DNA of 64,000 nt, taken from positions 5,529 to 69,528 of the forward strand of contig DJVG01000038.1 of the NCBI GenBank assembly GCA_002441095.1, written 5' to 3'. The DNA is from Elusimicrobia bacterium UBA6262. Its GTDB lineage: Bacteria; CAYTYR01; UBA6262. A model generated the notes under the pieces. The model saw only the letters and a program-made list of their open reading frames with translations. It searched no databases and was not told where the DNA came from. Position 1 is the first letter of the stretch. The number at the start of each line of letters is the position of its first letter. This document shows positions 25,964-33,724 of this stretch, in pieces. The position numbers and the translations under genes are program-made.

Positions 25964-27066
25964 TAATCAAACCAATGAGATCCTGCATAAAGTTAAAACC
26001 GATCTGGAAAAGTTCCGGGGGTTTCTTTGAGCTAGAGCTGAAACAGCAGGAAATTGCGGTTATTGAAGGCAAAGCCGGGGCTTCTGGTTTCTGGGATAAC
26101 CAGCAGGAAGCCCAGAAACAGATGCAGCGCTTAAATAGTCTTAAAGAAGATGTAATGCTTTTCCAGCAGTTGGAAAAGGAGTTCCAGGAAACCCAGGGAT
26201 TGCTGGAGATGGCGGCGCAGGAAAATGATGAACCCCTGCAGCAAGAACTGGTACCAGCTCTGGACAAACTGCAGAAAAAACTGGATCTTTTTATTTTCCG
26301 GGCTAAATTGAGCGGGCCATGTGACCGCAATAATGCTATCGTGACCCTGCATGCCGGAGCCGGTGGTACTGAATCATGTGACTGGGTAGAAATGCTGCTG
26401 CGGATGTACAGCCGCTGGGCCGAGAGTAAAGGGTTTGCCGCGGAGATCACGGATATATTGGCCGGGGAAGAAGCAGGCATAAAAAGCGTCACTTTTATCA
26501 TTACCGGCCCTTATGGCTACGGCTATTTGAAATCAGAAACAGGGGTGCACCGGCTGGTACGGATCAGCCCATTCGATGCTAATAAGCGCCGGCATACTAC
26601 CTTTGCCTCATGTGATGTGATCCCGGAAATATCAGATGAGATAAGTATTGATATCAAGGAAAGCGATCTGCGCATAGATACATACCGGTCAGGCGGCCAT
26701 GGCGGGCAGCATGTGAATAAGACCGAGTCAGCCATCCGGATCACGCATCTCCCTACGAATACTGTAGTGCAAAGCCAGAAAGAACGTTCCCAGATCAAGA
26801 ACCGGGCGACGGCGATGAAGCTACTGCGCGCCAGACTCTTTGAATTGGAGCAGGATAAACGCCGGAAACAGGCAGAAAAACACTATGATGACAAGGGCGC
26901 TATTGCCTGGGGCAGCCAGATCAGGTCATATGTTTTTTGCCCCTATACCCTGGTCAAAGATCACCGCACCGGAGCGGAGATCGGCAATGTGCAAGCAGTG
27001 ATGGATGGGGAAATAGACCCGTTCATAGAGGCGTTTCTTGATAAAAATGTAGCAATTGGCAAATAA
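25956..27066 (+). CDS. prfB: Peptide chain release factor 2, with programmed +1 frameshift
   Basis: RF2 reads UAA and UGA and triggers peptide release. Translation is read from TTG 25956, preceded by AGGAGG (25943-25948) and overlapping lnt by 8 nt. Twenty-four codons lead to the in-frame TGA at 26028-26030. After a +1 shift at CTT, reading resumes with GAG at 26029 and gives 345 more residues (369 in total; E. coli RF2 has 365). The joined sequence reads FRGFL-ELELKQQE, matching the family's LRGYLDYD region. The stop-codon tripeptide SPF is at 204-206 and the catalytic GGQ at 249-251. The frameshift lets RF2 level control its own synthesis. Confidence 0.95.
26017..26031 (+). promoter_or_regulatory. 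RF2 programmed frameshift site
   Basis: GGGGG (26017-26021), three bases, CTT (26025-26027), TGA (26028-26030), G. This is the standard layout of an internal Shine-Dalgarno-like G-run three bases before the slippery CUU and a UGA stop. The base after UGA is G, not the usual C, so the first shifted codon is GAG (Glu) rather than GAC (Asp). Confidence 0.95.
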
Positions 27067-27068
27067 AG

Positions 27069-27181
27069 AGTATCAGGTAATCAGGAGACCAGGAAGTGGA
27101 CATCAGGACATCAGGATAGCAGGAAGTTCCTGATCCCCTGGTAACCTGATCACCACCACCTGATACCCTGATATACTGATA
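27069..27181 (+). repeat. ATCAGG/CCTGAT word-repeat hairpin, copy 2
   Basis: TATCAGGTAATCAGGAGACC and further ATCAGG words on the left, then GGAAGTTCCTGAT at the centre and repeated CCTGAT/CCTGGT words on the right. It occupies nearly the whole spacer between prfB and the sigma-factor gene. Confidence 0.75.
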
Positions 27182-27235
27182 GCCTAATTAAAGGGAACTT
27201 TTCAGATCCGAATGTGTCTCAATAAGGGGAGAGAT

Positions 27236-27814
27236 TTGGTAGATCTAGACGATATCCAATTAGTCGAACGGACCCAGCGGGGCGACCAGCAAGCTTTTTC
27301 CCAGTTGTTTGCCAAGTACCAAAAAAAGGTCTTTAACCTGTGTTTCCGTTTTGTGGATGACTACGAAGAAGCCAAAGATCTCACCCAGGAGACATTTGTG
27401 CGGGTCTATAACGGTATTAAAAAGTTTCGGCGTGAGGCCAGCTTTTCCACCTGGCTTTATTGCATTGCCAGTAATACCTGCAAAAACAAACTGCGCCACT
27501 GGAAAACACAGCCTAATCTTATGTCCCTGGATGAAACCTTTGAAACTGAAGATGACGAGATGACCAGGCAGGTCGAAGATAAAAGCGATCTATCCCCGCT
27601 GGTTAAGGCAGAAACTAAGGAGGTCCAGGAGCAGGTACAAACAGCGATCAAATCCTTGAGCGTTGAACACCGGGAGGTGATCATTTTGCGGGATATACAG
27701 GGCTGCTCGTATGAAGAAATTGCCGCCGCCCTGGGTTGTAACCTGGGAACAGTGAAGAGCCGCCTTTCTCGCGCCCGGCTGGAATTAAAAGACAGGCTTA
27801 AAGGTAGTATTTAG
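27236..27814 (+). CDS. ECF-family RNA polymerase sigma factor (RpoE-like)
   Basis: 192 residues. TTG 27236 is preferred because AGGGGAGAG lies just upstream and the product then opens like RpoE (DDIQLVERTQRGDQQAF); an ATG at 27212 is in frame but has no site. Region 2 (about 8-80; FRFVDDYEEAKDLTQETFVRVY, FSTWLYCIASN) binds core polymerase and the -10 element. Region 4 (about 135-188; EHREVIILRDIQGCSYEEIA, then a helix-turn-helix) binds -35. The next gene is a membrane anti-sigma factor. With BamA, Lol and LPS genes nearby, an envelope-stress role is likely but inferred. Confidence 0.9.
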   Translation: MVDLDDIQLVERTQRGDQQAFSQLFAKYQKKVFNLCFRFVDDYEEAKDLTQETFVRVYNGIKKFRREASFSTWLYCIASNTCKNKLRHWKTQPNLMSLDETFETEDDEMTRQVEDKSDLSPLVKAETKEVQEQVQTAIKSLSVEHREVIILRDIQGCSYEEIAAALGCNLGTVKSRLSRARLELKDRLKGSI

Positions 27815-27833
27815 TAATCATAATTGTTAAGCT

Positions 27834-27869
27834 CCCGCCTAAAATATTGGCGGGTCCGCCTCGGGCGGA
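27834..27869 (+). repeat. Two adjacent GC-rich hairpins
   Basis: CCCGCC-n9-GGCGGG (27834-27854), immediately followed by TCCGCC-TCG-GGCGGA (27855-27869). The second stem has the same arms as in the 47-nt elements at 10700 and 47881. It ends 17 nt before the anti-sigma start and could tune expression of that gene relative to the sigma factor. Confidence 0.6.
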
Positions 27870-27886
27870 AAAGGAAGTGATGTAAA

Positions 27887-28999
27887 ATGAGTACAAAAAA
27901 ACATATCAGGGAACTTTTATCGGTCTACCTTGACCAGATGTGTTCCGACGAGGAGAAAAAGATCGTCGAAACTCACCTGGCCGAGTGCGCCGAATGCCGC
28001 CAGGAGCTGGCAGACCTGCGGAAAACTATTACGCTGGTTGCCGGTTTAAAAGAAATAAATCCTCCGGCAAACCTGTGGGCAGGCATAGAACAAAGAATCC
28101 AGAAAAAATCATTCTGGGAAATATTCGATTGGCGGCCAGTCCCGGTGGCTGTAGCTACAGTTGCTATTTTCCTGATGGCCGTAGCTATTAACAAGTATAC
28201 CGTCAAGGTCGCGGAGCAGGAAAAAACCGGATTGAGGAATGATATAACTGCCGGCTCCAGCGTGCCGCTAACGTCACCGCTCTTAACACCAAAACTTGAT
28301 CAAAGACTGGAAGAAATGCCGCCGCCAGCTAAAGCCAAAGTCGTACTTGCGCCAGAAGCTGACTTTATGCGCCATAATGAACAAGTGATGGAAGAGAAGA
28401 TTGAATATGTCACGACCAGTGTGCCACAATACGCAACTGGTAGAACGGCAATTTCCAGCGTACCATTAACGGCTTCGTTCATGGGACCAACGCTGTTCCA
28501 GAATCTGGCCAAGAAAATTGGTGCCGCTAAAGACCTAGCCAGCCCGGCGCCAGCCGCCGATGCTCTTCGCAGCGACGAGGCAATGACCATGGAAGACGAT
28601 GGCTCTGTCTATGTCAACGCGCCGCAGCAGATAGCTTCATTAACGGCAATTTCCCGTTCAAAAGGACAGTTAATGGATACCGATACGAGTATCACGCCTT
28701 CTTATGAAATAGTAATGGAAGTAGAAGATATGGAACGTACCATGCAGCGTTTACAGGCGGTAGCGGAAAATTACCAGGCCAGGCAGATAGACCGGTCTAT
28801 AGATAACCAGGAATTATCCTATCGTGTGCACCAACAGGAATTCCCGAAGTTTATCAGCGAAGTGAACAAGCTGGGACGAGATCCCCGGCGCAAGGATGCT
28901 TCCATAGGCATGCAGGAAACAATAGCCGCCAATCGTTTTGGTACTTGTCCTTCAAGTGAGCCCCAACTTATCCGTATTAAATTAAATCCCAGCAAATGA
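27887..28999 (+). CDS. Membrane-anchored zinc-finger anti-sigma factor
   Basis: 370 residues, ATG preceded by AAGGAAG. The N-terminal ZAS domain carries HxxxCxxC (H30, C34, C37) and should hold the upstream ECF sigma factor in the cytoplasm. A single membrane helix lies at about 86-105. The extracytoplasmic part has a low-complexity Ala/Pro/Ser-rich stretch (about 125-250) and a C-terminal domain (about 268-370; YEIVMEVEDMERTMQRLQA) resembling sensor domains of the DUF4349/DUF2275 sort, though the family is uncertain. Release is probably by regulated proteolysis, by analogy with RseA. The protease is not in the window. Confidence 0.85.
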   Translation: MSTKKHIRELLSVYLDQMCSDEEKKIVETHLAECAECRQELADLRKTITLVAGLKEINPPANLWAGIEQRIQKKSFWEIFDWRPVPVAVATVAIFLMAVAINKYTVKVAEQEKTGLRNDITAGSSVPLTSPLLTPKLDQRLEEMPPPAKAKVVLAPEADFMRHNEQVMEEKIEYVTTSVPQYATGRTAISSVPLTASFMGPTLFQNLAKKIGAAKDLASPAPAADALRSDEAMTMEDDGSVYVNAPQQIASLTAISRSKGQLMDTDTSITPSYEIVMEVEDMERTMQRLQAVAENYQARQIDRSIDNQELSYRVHQQEFPKFISEVNKLGRDPRRKDASIGMQETIAANRFGTCPSSEPQLIRIKLNPSK

Positions 29000-29004
29000 G
29001 CAGT

Positions 29005-29116
29005 ATATCAGACGATCAGGATATCAGAAAGGGGATACCAGGACATCAGGAAAGCAGGTTTTAATCTGATGCCCTGATTCCCTGTTAACCACAACCTGCT
29101 ACTCTGATAATCTGAG
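29005..29116 (+). repeat. ATCAGG/CCTGAT word-repeat hairpin, copy 3
   Basis: Left arm: ATCAG, ATCAGG, ACCAGG and AGCAGG words. Right arm: ATCTGATGCCCTGATTCCCT, CTCTGATAATCTGAG. It lies between the anti-sigma gene and the lysS promoter and is less perfect than copies 1 and 2. Confidence 0.65.
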
Positions 29117-29130
29117 CTCCTTAATTACCC

Positions 29131-29160
29131 TTGACATTCGTCGAGTATATACACTATAAT
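29131..29160 (+). promoter_or_regulatory. Consensus sigma-70 promoter for lysS-lolC/E-lolD
   Basis: TTGACA (29131-29136), 18-nt spacer, TATAAT (29155-29160). Both boxes match the consensus fully. It is 50 nt upstream of the lysS GTG. Confidence 0.85.
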
Positions 29161-29209
29161 ACTATAATTATATAATTCACTTTTAGACCAACTGAAAGAT
29201 GAGGAAATT

Positions 29210-30688
29210 GTGGAAGAATTAAATGACCAGTATATACAGCGCCGGAAAAAACTCGACGATCTGAAAGCCCAGAATGTGGATCCGTATCCTAATAAATTTG
29301 TGTCCACATTCAGCAGTGCCAGGATCAGGCAGCAGTTCGGCCATTTGCAACAAGAGGCTGAAGATCCGACGGTGGTAGTGCTGGCTGGCCGCATTATGAC
29401 GATGCGGCTCATGGGTAAGGCTTGCTTTGCCAACCTGAAAGATGCGTCTGGCCGGATCCAGATCTATGTCCGCAAGGATAAAATTGGAGACACGGAGTAC
29501 GCTCTTTTTAAGACCTTGGATATGGGCGATATCATTGGGGTGGAGGGCAGTGTGTTCTGCACCCGGACCGGGGAACTGACCATTATGGTGCAGAAATTTA
29601 CCCTGCTGGCCAAAGCCCTGCGCCCGCTGCCGGAAAAATGGCACGGGTTGAAAGATATAGAGACGCGCTATCGCCAGCGCTATGTAGATTTGATCGCTAA
29701 TGACGAAGTGGCAGATATTTTCCGCGTTCGTTCCAACACGATCAAGACCATGCGCAGGATGCTGGATGACAAAGGTTTCCTGGAAGTGGAGACGCCGATG
29801 ATGCAACCTTTGGCCGGCGGGGCGGCAGCCAAACCTTTTATCACCCATCATAATGCCCTGGATATAGACCTGTACCTGCGGATCGCCCCGGAACTTTACC
29901 TGAAACGCCTGATCGTCGGTGGTTTGGAACGGGTTTATGAAATTAACCGGAGCTTCCGTAATGAAGGTATTTCTACGCGGCATAATCCCGAGTTTACGAT
30001 GATCGAATTATACCAGGCGTACGCTGATTACAACCAGGTCATGGACCTGTGCCGTGAATTGATCACGGCAGTGGTAAAAGAATGTACGGGTAAACTGGAA
30101 CTGGAATATCAGGGGAATACCATTGTTTTTGCCGGCGACTGGAAAAGAATGACCTTGCTGGAAGCAGTCAAGGAATATGCCGGAGCTGATTTTATTACGC
30201 CTAAAACCCTGGCCGAAACCAGAAAAATTGCCCAGGATTTGAATGTGCCGTTCACTGAACAGGATACGCCATATAGGATCATCAATACCATTTTTGAGGA
30301 ATGTGTGGAGAAGAAACTGGTCCAGCCGACTTTTATTTGCGATTATCCAACGGAATTATCACCACTGGCCAAAAATGCCAGGGGTAATCCTGATATTGTC
30401 GAGCGTTTTGAACTATTTATCGGGTCTCAGGAACTGGCGAATGCTTATTCTGAGCTCAATGATCCGCTGGAACAGAGAAAACGGATGGAACAGCAGCTCA
30501 AACAGCGGGAGCGCGGCGATGAAGAAGCCCAGATGCTGGACGAGGATTACCTGCGCGCCCTGGAACACGGCATGCCTCCCTGCGGCGGATTGGGTATCGG
30601 GATCGACCGGTTGGTCATGGTGATCACCAATTCTGCCTCTATTCGTGACGTGATCCTGTTTCCGCAGATGAGGCCCGAAAATGTTTGA
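29210..30688 (+). CDS. lysS: Lysyl-tRNA synthetase, class II
   Basis: Charges tRNA-Lys with lysine. 492 residues, GTG start with GATGAGG upstream. An OB-fold anticodon domain (about 55-160) precedes the class II core. Motif 1 lies near FLEVETPMM; motif 2 at YEINRSFRNEGISTRHNPEFTM; motif 3 near GLGIGIDRLVM. The C-terminus ends with the family's FPQMRPE. It overlaps the following lolC/E-type gene by 8 nt. lysS next to Lol genes is a familiar arrangement in several diderm groups. Confidence 0.97.
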   Translation: MEELNDQYIQRRKKLDDLKAQNVDPYPNKFVSTFSSARIRQQFGHLQQEAEDPTVVVLAGRIMTMRLMGKACFANLKDASGRIQIYVRKDKIGDTEYALFKTLDMGDIIGVEGSVFCTRTGELTIMVQKFTLLAKALRPLPEKWHGLKDIETRYRQRYVDLIANDEVADIFRVRSNTIKTMRRMLDDKGFLEVETPMMQPLAGGAAAKPFITHHNALDIDLYLRIAPELYLKRLIVGGLERVYEINRSFRNEGISTRHNPEFTMIELYQAYADYNQVMDLCRELITAVVKECTGKLELEYQGNTIVFAGDWKRMTLLEAVKEYAGADFITPKTLAETRKIAQDLNVPFTEQDTPYRIINTIFEECVEKKLVQPTFICDYPTELSPLAKNARGNPDIVERFELFIGSQELANAYSELNDPLEQRKRMEQQLKQRERGDEEAQMLDEDYLRALEHGMPPCGGLGIGIDRLVMVITNSASIRDVILFPQMRPENV

Positions 30689-31928
30689 ACTGGGCGTAGC
30701 CTGGCGCTACCTGAAATTCAGGAAGGAACAAATATTCTTATCGCTCATCGGGATCATTTCTATTGCCGGCGTAGCTGTTGGCGTCATGGCTTTGATCATT
30801 ACGCTTTCCGTGATGAACGGTTTTCAAAACGACTTGCGCAGTAAGATATTAGGGGTGAATGCGCATATTGTCGTGACCTCCCAGACCGGCCGGGGTATTG
30901 AGAATTATAATAAATTGATGCAAAAGATCGAAGAGAATAAGCATGTATTGGGGACCAGCCCTTTTGTGTATGCCCAGGCTATCCTTAAGACCTCGGACGG
31001 AGCGACCGGGGTAGTAGTCAAGGGAGTACAGCCTTCAAAATTATTAACCGTGACCAATCTTTCTGCTTATATGAAAGCAGGCACTTTGGATAAATTGGTA
31101 CCGGCGAAGCCAGTCAATAAGAGCAAAACCGTTCCTGTGGAAGGCATTATCCTGGGCACAGAGCTGGCCCAGAATTTGCGGGTAGTCCTGAACGATGAAC
31201 TGATGTTGGTCTCTTCACAGGGTATAACCTCAGCTCTCGGGGTGGTGCCGCTCATCAGAAAATATAAAGTAGTAGGGATCTTTGATTCCGGAATGTATGA
31301 ATATGACGCTAACCTGGCTTTTATTCCCCTGGAGAGTGCCCAGAATATTTTCAACGCTAAGAACAAGGTAACCGGGATAGAAGTAAAAACCGCTGACTTT
31401 TTTTCCGCCGACCAGGTGGTCAAAGAACTGCAGGAAAGTATCGGCTACCCGTATTGGGTGCGGGGTTGGATGGCGGTGAACCGTAATCTTTTTTCCGCGC
31501 TGAAACTGGAAAAGATAGCCATGTTTGTCATTTTAACCTTGATCGTCCTGGTGGCTTGCTTTAATATTGTCGGGACATTGATGATGATCACGATCCAGAA
31601 AACCCGCTGTATCGGGATAATGCGGGCGTTGGGCGCGACCCGTGCCGCCATTATGAAGATATTCATAGGGGAAGGATTGATCATTGGTTTTTTCGGTTTA
31701 GTGCTGGGTATGGCCGGCGGCTGGCTCGGCTGTGTGCTGCTGGATAAATATAAATTTATTAAATTGCCCGGCGATATTTATTACCTGGACCATTTGCCGG
31801 TGAAAATGCAATTAGGGGATTTTAGCGTCATTGCCATTGCGGCCTTAGTGATCAGCTTTCTGGCTACTATTTATCCGTCTTACAAAGCATCCCGTTTAAA
31901 TCCGGTTGAAGCGATTAGATATGAATGA
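30681..31928 (+). CDS. lolE: Lipoprotein-releasing ABC permease (LolC/LolE family)
   Basis: Inner-membrane permease that lifts mature lipoproteins out of the membrane for delivery to LolA. 415 residues. The N-terminal helix (about 20-45), a MacB-like periplasmic domain (about 50-260) and three C-terminal helices (about 270-405) give the LolC/E layout. The opening ELGVAWRYLKFRK and the ending ASRLNPVEAIRYE are family hallmarks. Only one permease gene is present next to lolD, so the complex may be a homodimer (sometimes called LolF), and C versus E cannot be told apart. It overlaps lysS by 8 nt and lolD by 8 nt. Confidence 0.93.
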   Translation: MFELGVAWRYLKFRKEQIFLSLIGIISIAGVAVGVMALIITLSVMNGFQNDLRSKILGVNAHIVVTSQTGRGIENYNKLMQKIEENKHVLGTSPFVYAQAILKTSDGATGVVVKGVQPSKLLTVTNLSAYMKAGTLDKLVPAKPVNKSKTVPVEGIILGTELAQNLRVVLNDELMLVSSQGITSALGVVPLIRKYKVVGIFDSGMYEYDANLAFIPLESAQNIFNAKNKVTGIEVKTADFFSADQVVKELQESIGYPYWVRGWMAVNRNLFSALKLEKIAMFVILTLIVLVACFNIVGTLMMITIQKTRCIGIMRALGATRAAIMKIFIGEGLIIGFFGLVLGMAGGWLGCVLLDKYKFIKLPGDIYYLDHLPVKMQLGDFSVIAIAALVISFLATIYPSYKASRLNPVEAIRYE

Positions 31929-32670
31929 ACAACTTAGTTTTGATGATATAGGACAGGTTTCAGGCCTTAACCAACCAGTGGAAAAACTGGTGCCAATTAT
32001 TGCCGCCAGGAACCTGACTAAGAATTATTATACCAGCAACCAGGAATTGAAAGTTTTAAAAGGGATAGACCTGGAGCTTAAAGCCGGCGAATTTGTGGCG
32101 ATCATCGGCCCCAGCGGCGCCGGGAAAAGCACCTTATTGCACATCCTGGGTATTTTGGACCAGCCTACTGACGGTGATTTGCTGTTTGACGGCGTAAATA
32201 CTAAAGACCTCGGTGACCGGGAAACAGCTAACCTGCGGAATGAAAAAGTAGGTTTTATTTTCCAATTCTATCATCTTTTGCCTGAATTCACGGTATTGGA
32301 AAACGTCTTAATGCCCCGCTTTATCAGCCAGGGTAAAATGCAGGTTCCGGAAGCGGATCGTATTCGGGCCGCAGAAATGCTCGGCAAGGTTGGCCTGGGG
32401 GAAAGATTGGGGCATTGGCCTAACCAGCTTTCCGGCGGAGAACAACAGCGGGTAGCTATTACCCGGGCCTTGTTTAACGATCCAGGGGTGATACTGGCTG
32501 ATGAACCGACCGGCAACCTGGATTATAAAAATAGTTTAGAAATAATTAGTATTTTGCATAAGATCAATAAAGTTGAAGGCAAAACCCTGGTACTGGTCAC
32601 GCATGATGAGGAATATGCCAGGAAAGCCGACCGGATAATAAAACTGAAAGACGGCAGGATAGTTCAATAA
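31921..32670 (+). CDS. lolD: Lipoprotein-releasing ABC ATPase
   Basis: Cytoplasmic ATPase powering the Lol exporter. 249 residues from ATG 31921, which overlaps the upstream stop by 8 nt (coupled); an in-frame TTG at 31906 is less likely. Walker A GPSGAGKS, Q-loop FQFYHLLPEFTVLENV, signature LSGGEQQRVAI, Walker B VILADEPTGNLD and switch His in VTHDEEYA are all intact. The N-terminus has about 27 residues more than usual (MNEQLSFDDIGQ). LolA and LolB are not in the window. Confidence 0.95.
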   Translation: MNEQLSFDDIGQVSGLNQPVEKLVPIIAARNLTKNYYTSNQELKVLKGIDLELKAGEFVAIIGPSGAGKSTLLHILGILDQPTDGDLLFDGVNTKDLGDRETANLRNEKVGFIFQFYHLLPEFTVLENVLMPRFISQGKMQVPEADRIRAAEMLGKVGLGERLGHWPNQLSGGEQQRVAITRALFNDPGVILADEPTGNLDYKNSLEIISILHKINKVEGKTLVLVTHDEEYARKADRIIKLKDGRIVQ

Positions 32671-32677
32671 AAGCAGT

Positions 32678-32775
32678 GTTGAGTTGAAAGTGTTAAGTGT
32701 TAAGTTTAGGTAAAAAGCATTTTATAATAAAATCTGTACCTTAACTTAAAACTTTCAACTTAAAACTTAAAACTA
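32678..32775 (+). repeat. Word-repeat hairpin (GTTAAGT / ACTTAAAAC)
   Basis: Left arm GAGTTGAAAGTGTTAAGTG and TTAAGTTTAGG; right arm CCTTAACTTAAAACTTTCAA and CTTAAAACTTAAAAC, its approximate reverse complement. A TATAAT sits in the loop (32723-32728) with only a weak -35 (TTAAGT, 32700), so a promoter for the aminotransferase is possible but poorly supported. Confidence 0.65.
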
Positions 32776-32800
32776 ATAGTAATGAAATTGGAGGAGAAAC

Positions 32801-33676
32801 ATGGGTTTGAAGATTTATTTAGATGGTAAAATGGTGGAAAAAGAAAATGCTAAGATCAGTGTGTTTGACCACGGGGTGTTATACGGCGACGGGGTTTTTG
32901 AAGGTATCCGTGCTTATAACGGCCGGGTTTTCCGCCTCCGGGAACATTTGCTGCGGCTTTATAATTCCGCCAAAGCGATAAATCTGGATTGCCGTATTTC
33001 CATTGACCACATGGAAGATATAGTGCTCAAGACCCTGCGGGCTAATAAGCTGAAAGATGCCTATATCCGCCTGGTGGTGACCCGCGGGATCGGGGACCTG
33101 GGGTTAGATCCGCGTAAATGTCCCAAGCCGACTATTTTCTGCATTACGGATAAGATAAATCTTTATCCCGCAGAATATTATAAAGAAGGTTTGACCATTG
33201 TGACTGCTTCGACCCGGAAAAATATTCCTGAATCAGTGAGCCCGCGGATCAAGTCGCTCAATTATTTGAACAGTATCCTGGCCAAGATAGAAGCAGCCTT
33301 GCAAAATACGCCGGAAGCTATTATGCTGACTAAAGACGGCTATGTGGCTGAATGTACCGGCGATAATATCTTTATTCTTAAGGATAATGTGCTGAAAACT
33401 CCGCCGTCTTACCTGGGGGCGCTGGAAGGCGTTACCCGGGAGGTGGTGATGGAGCTGGCGGCCAAGAACAGGATCGCCTGCCGGGAAGAAGTTTTTACCC
33501 GCTATGACCTGTTCACGGCAGACGAATGTTTCCTGACCGGTACTGCGGCTGAAGTGGTACCAGTAGCCAGGATCGACGGCCGGCCGATCGGTAGTGGTAA
33601 GCCCGGCAAAATAACCTCTAAGTTGATCAAGGAATTTAAAGCCCTTACCTTAACTGAAGGAGTGGAAATATATTAA
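32801..33676 (+). CDS. ilvE: Branched-chain-amino-acid aminotransferase (PLP fold type IV)
   Basis: Transfers amino groups between glutamate and the keto-acids of valine, leucine and isoleucine. 291 residues, ATG with GGAGGAG upstream. Family features: FDHGVLYGDGVFEGIRAY near residues 24-41, the PLP lysine in RIKSLNYLNS (about K152), cofactor-phosphate contacts around ECTGDNIF and TGTAAEVVPV. Fold-type IV also includes D-amino-acid transaminase and aminodeoxychorismate lyase, but length and motifs favour the branched-chain enzyme. It is flanked by repeats and not obviously in an operon with other biosynthetic genes. Confidence 0.88.
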   Translation: MGLKIYLDGKMVEKENAKISVFDHGVLYGDGVFEGIRAYNGRVFRLREHLLRLYNSAKAINLDCRISIDHMEDIVLKTLRANKLKDAYIRLVVTRGIGDLGLDPRKCPKPTIFCITDKINLYPAEYYKEGLTIVTASTRKNIPESVSPRIKSLNYLNSILAKIEAALQNTPEAIMLTKDGYVAECTGDNIFILKDNVLKTPPSYLGALEGVTREVVMELAAKNRIACREEVFTRYDLFTADECFLTGTAAEVVPVARIDGRPIGSGKPGKITSKLIKEFKALTLTEGVEIY

Positions 33677-33711
33677 TTTGAGATTTGAGATCTGAAATTT
33701 GAGATCAGGTA
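33677..33711 (+). repeat. Single-armed word repeat (TTTGAGATTTGAGAT)
   Basis: Three TTTGAGAT-like words between ilvE and the clpC ribosome-binding site, with no reverse-complement arm. The pattern matches the other spacers but is short. Confidence 0.5.
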
Positions 33712-33724
33712 CCCGGAGGTATTA

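Noticed and set aside
26028..26030. In-frame TGA that seems to break prfB
   Set aside because: It is the programmed frameshift stop: the G-run, CUU and UGA layout and the uninterrupted RF2 sequence after a +1 shift rule out a pseudogene.
32700..32728. Promoter in the loop of the GTTAAGT hairpin upstream of ilvE
   Set aside because: TATAAT is good, but the best -35 (TTAAGT) matches only three positions, so it is mentioned under the repeat and not called.
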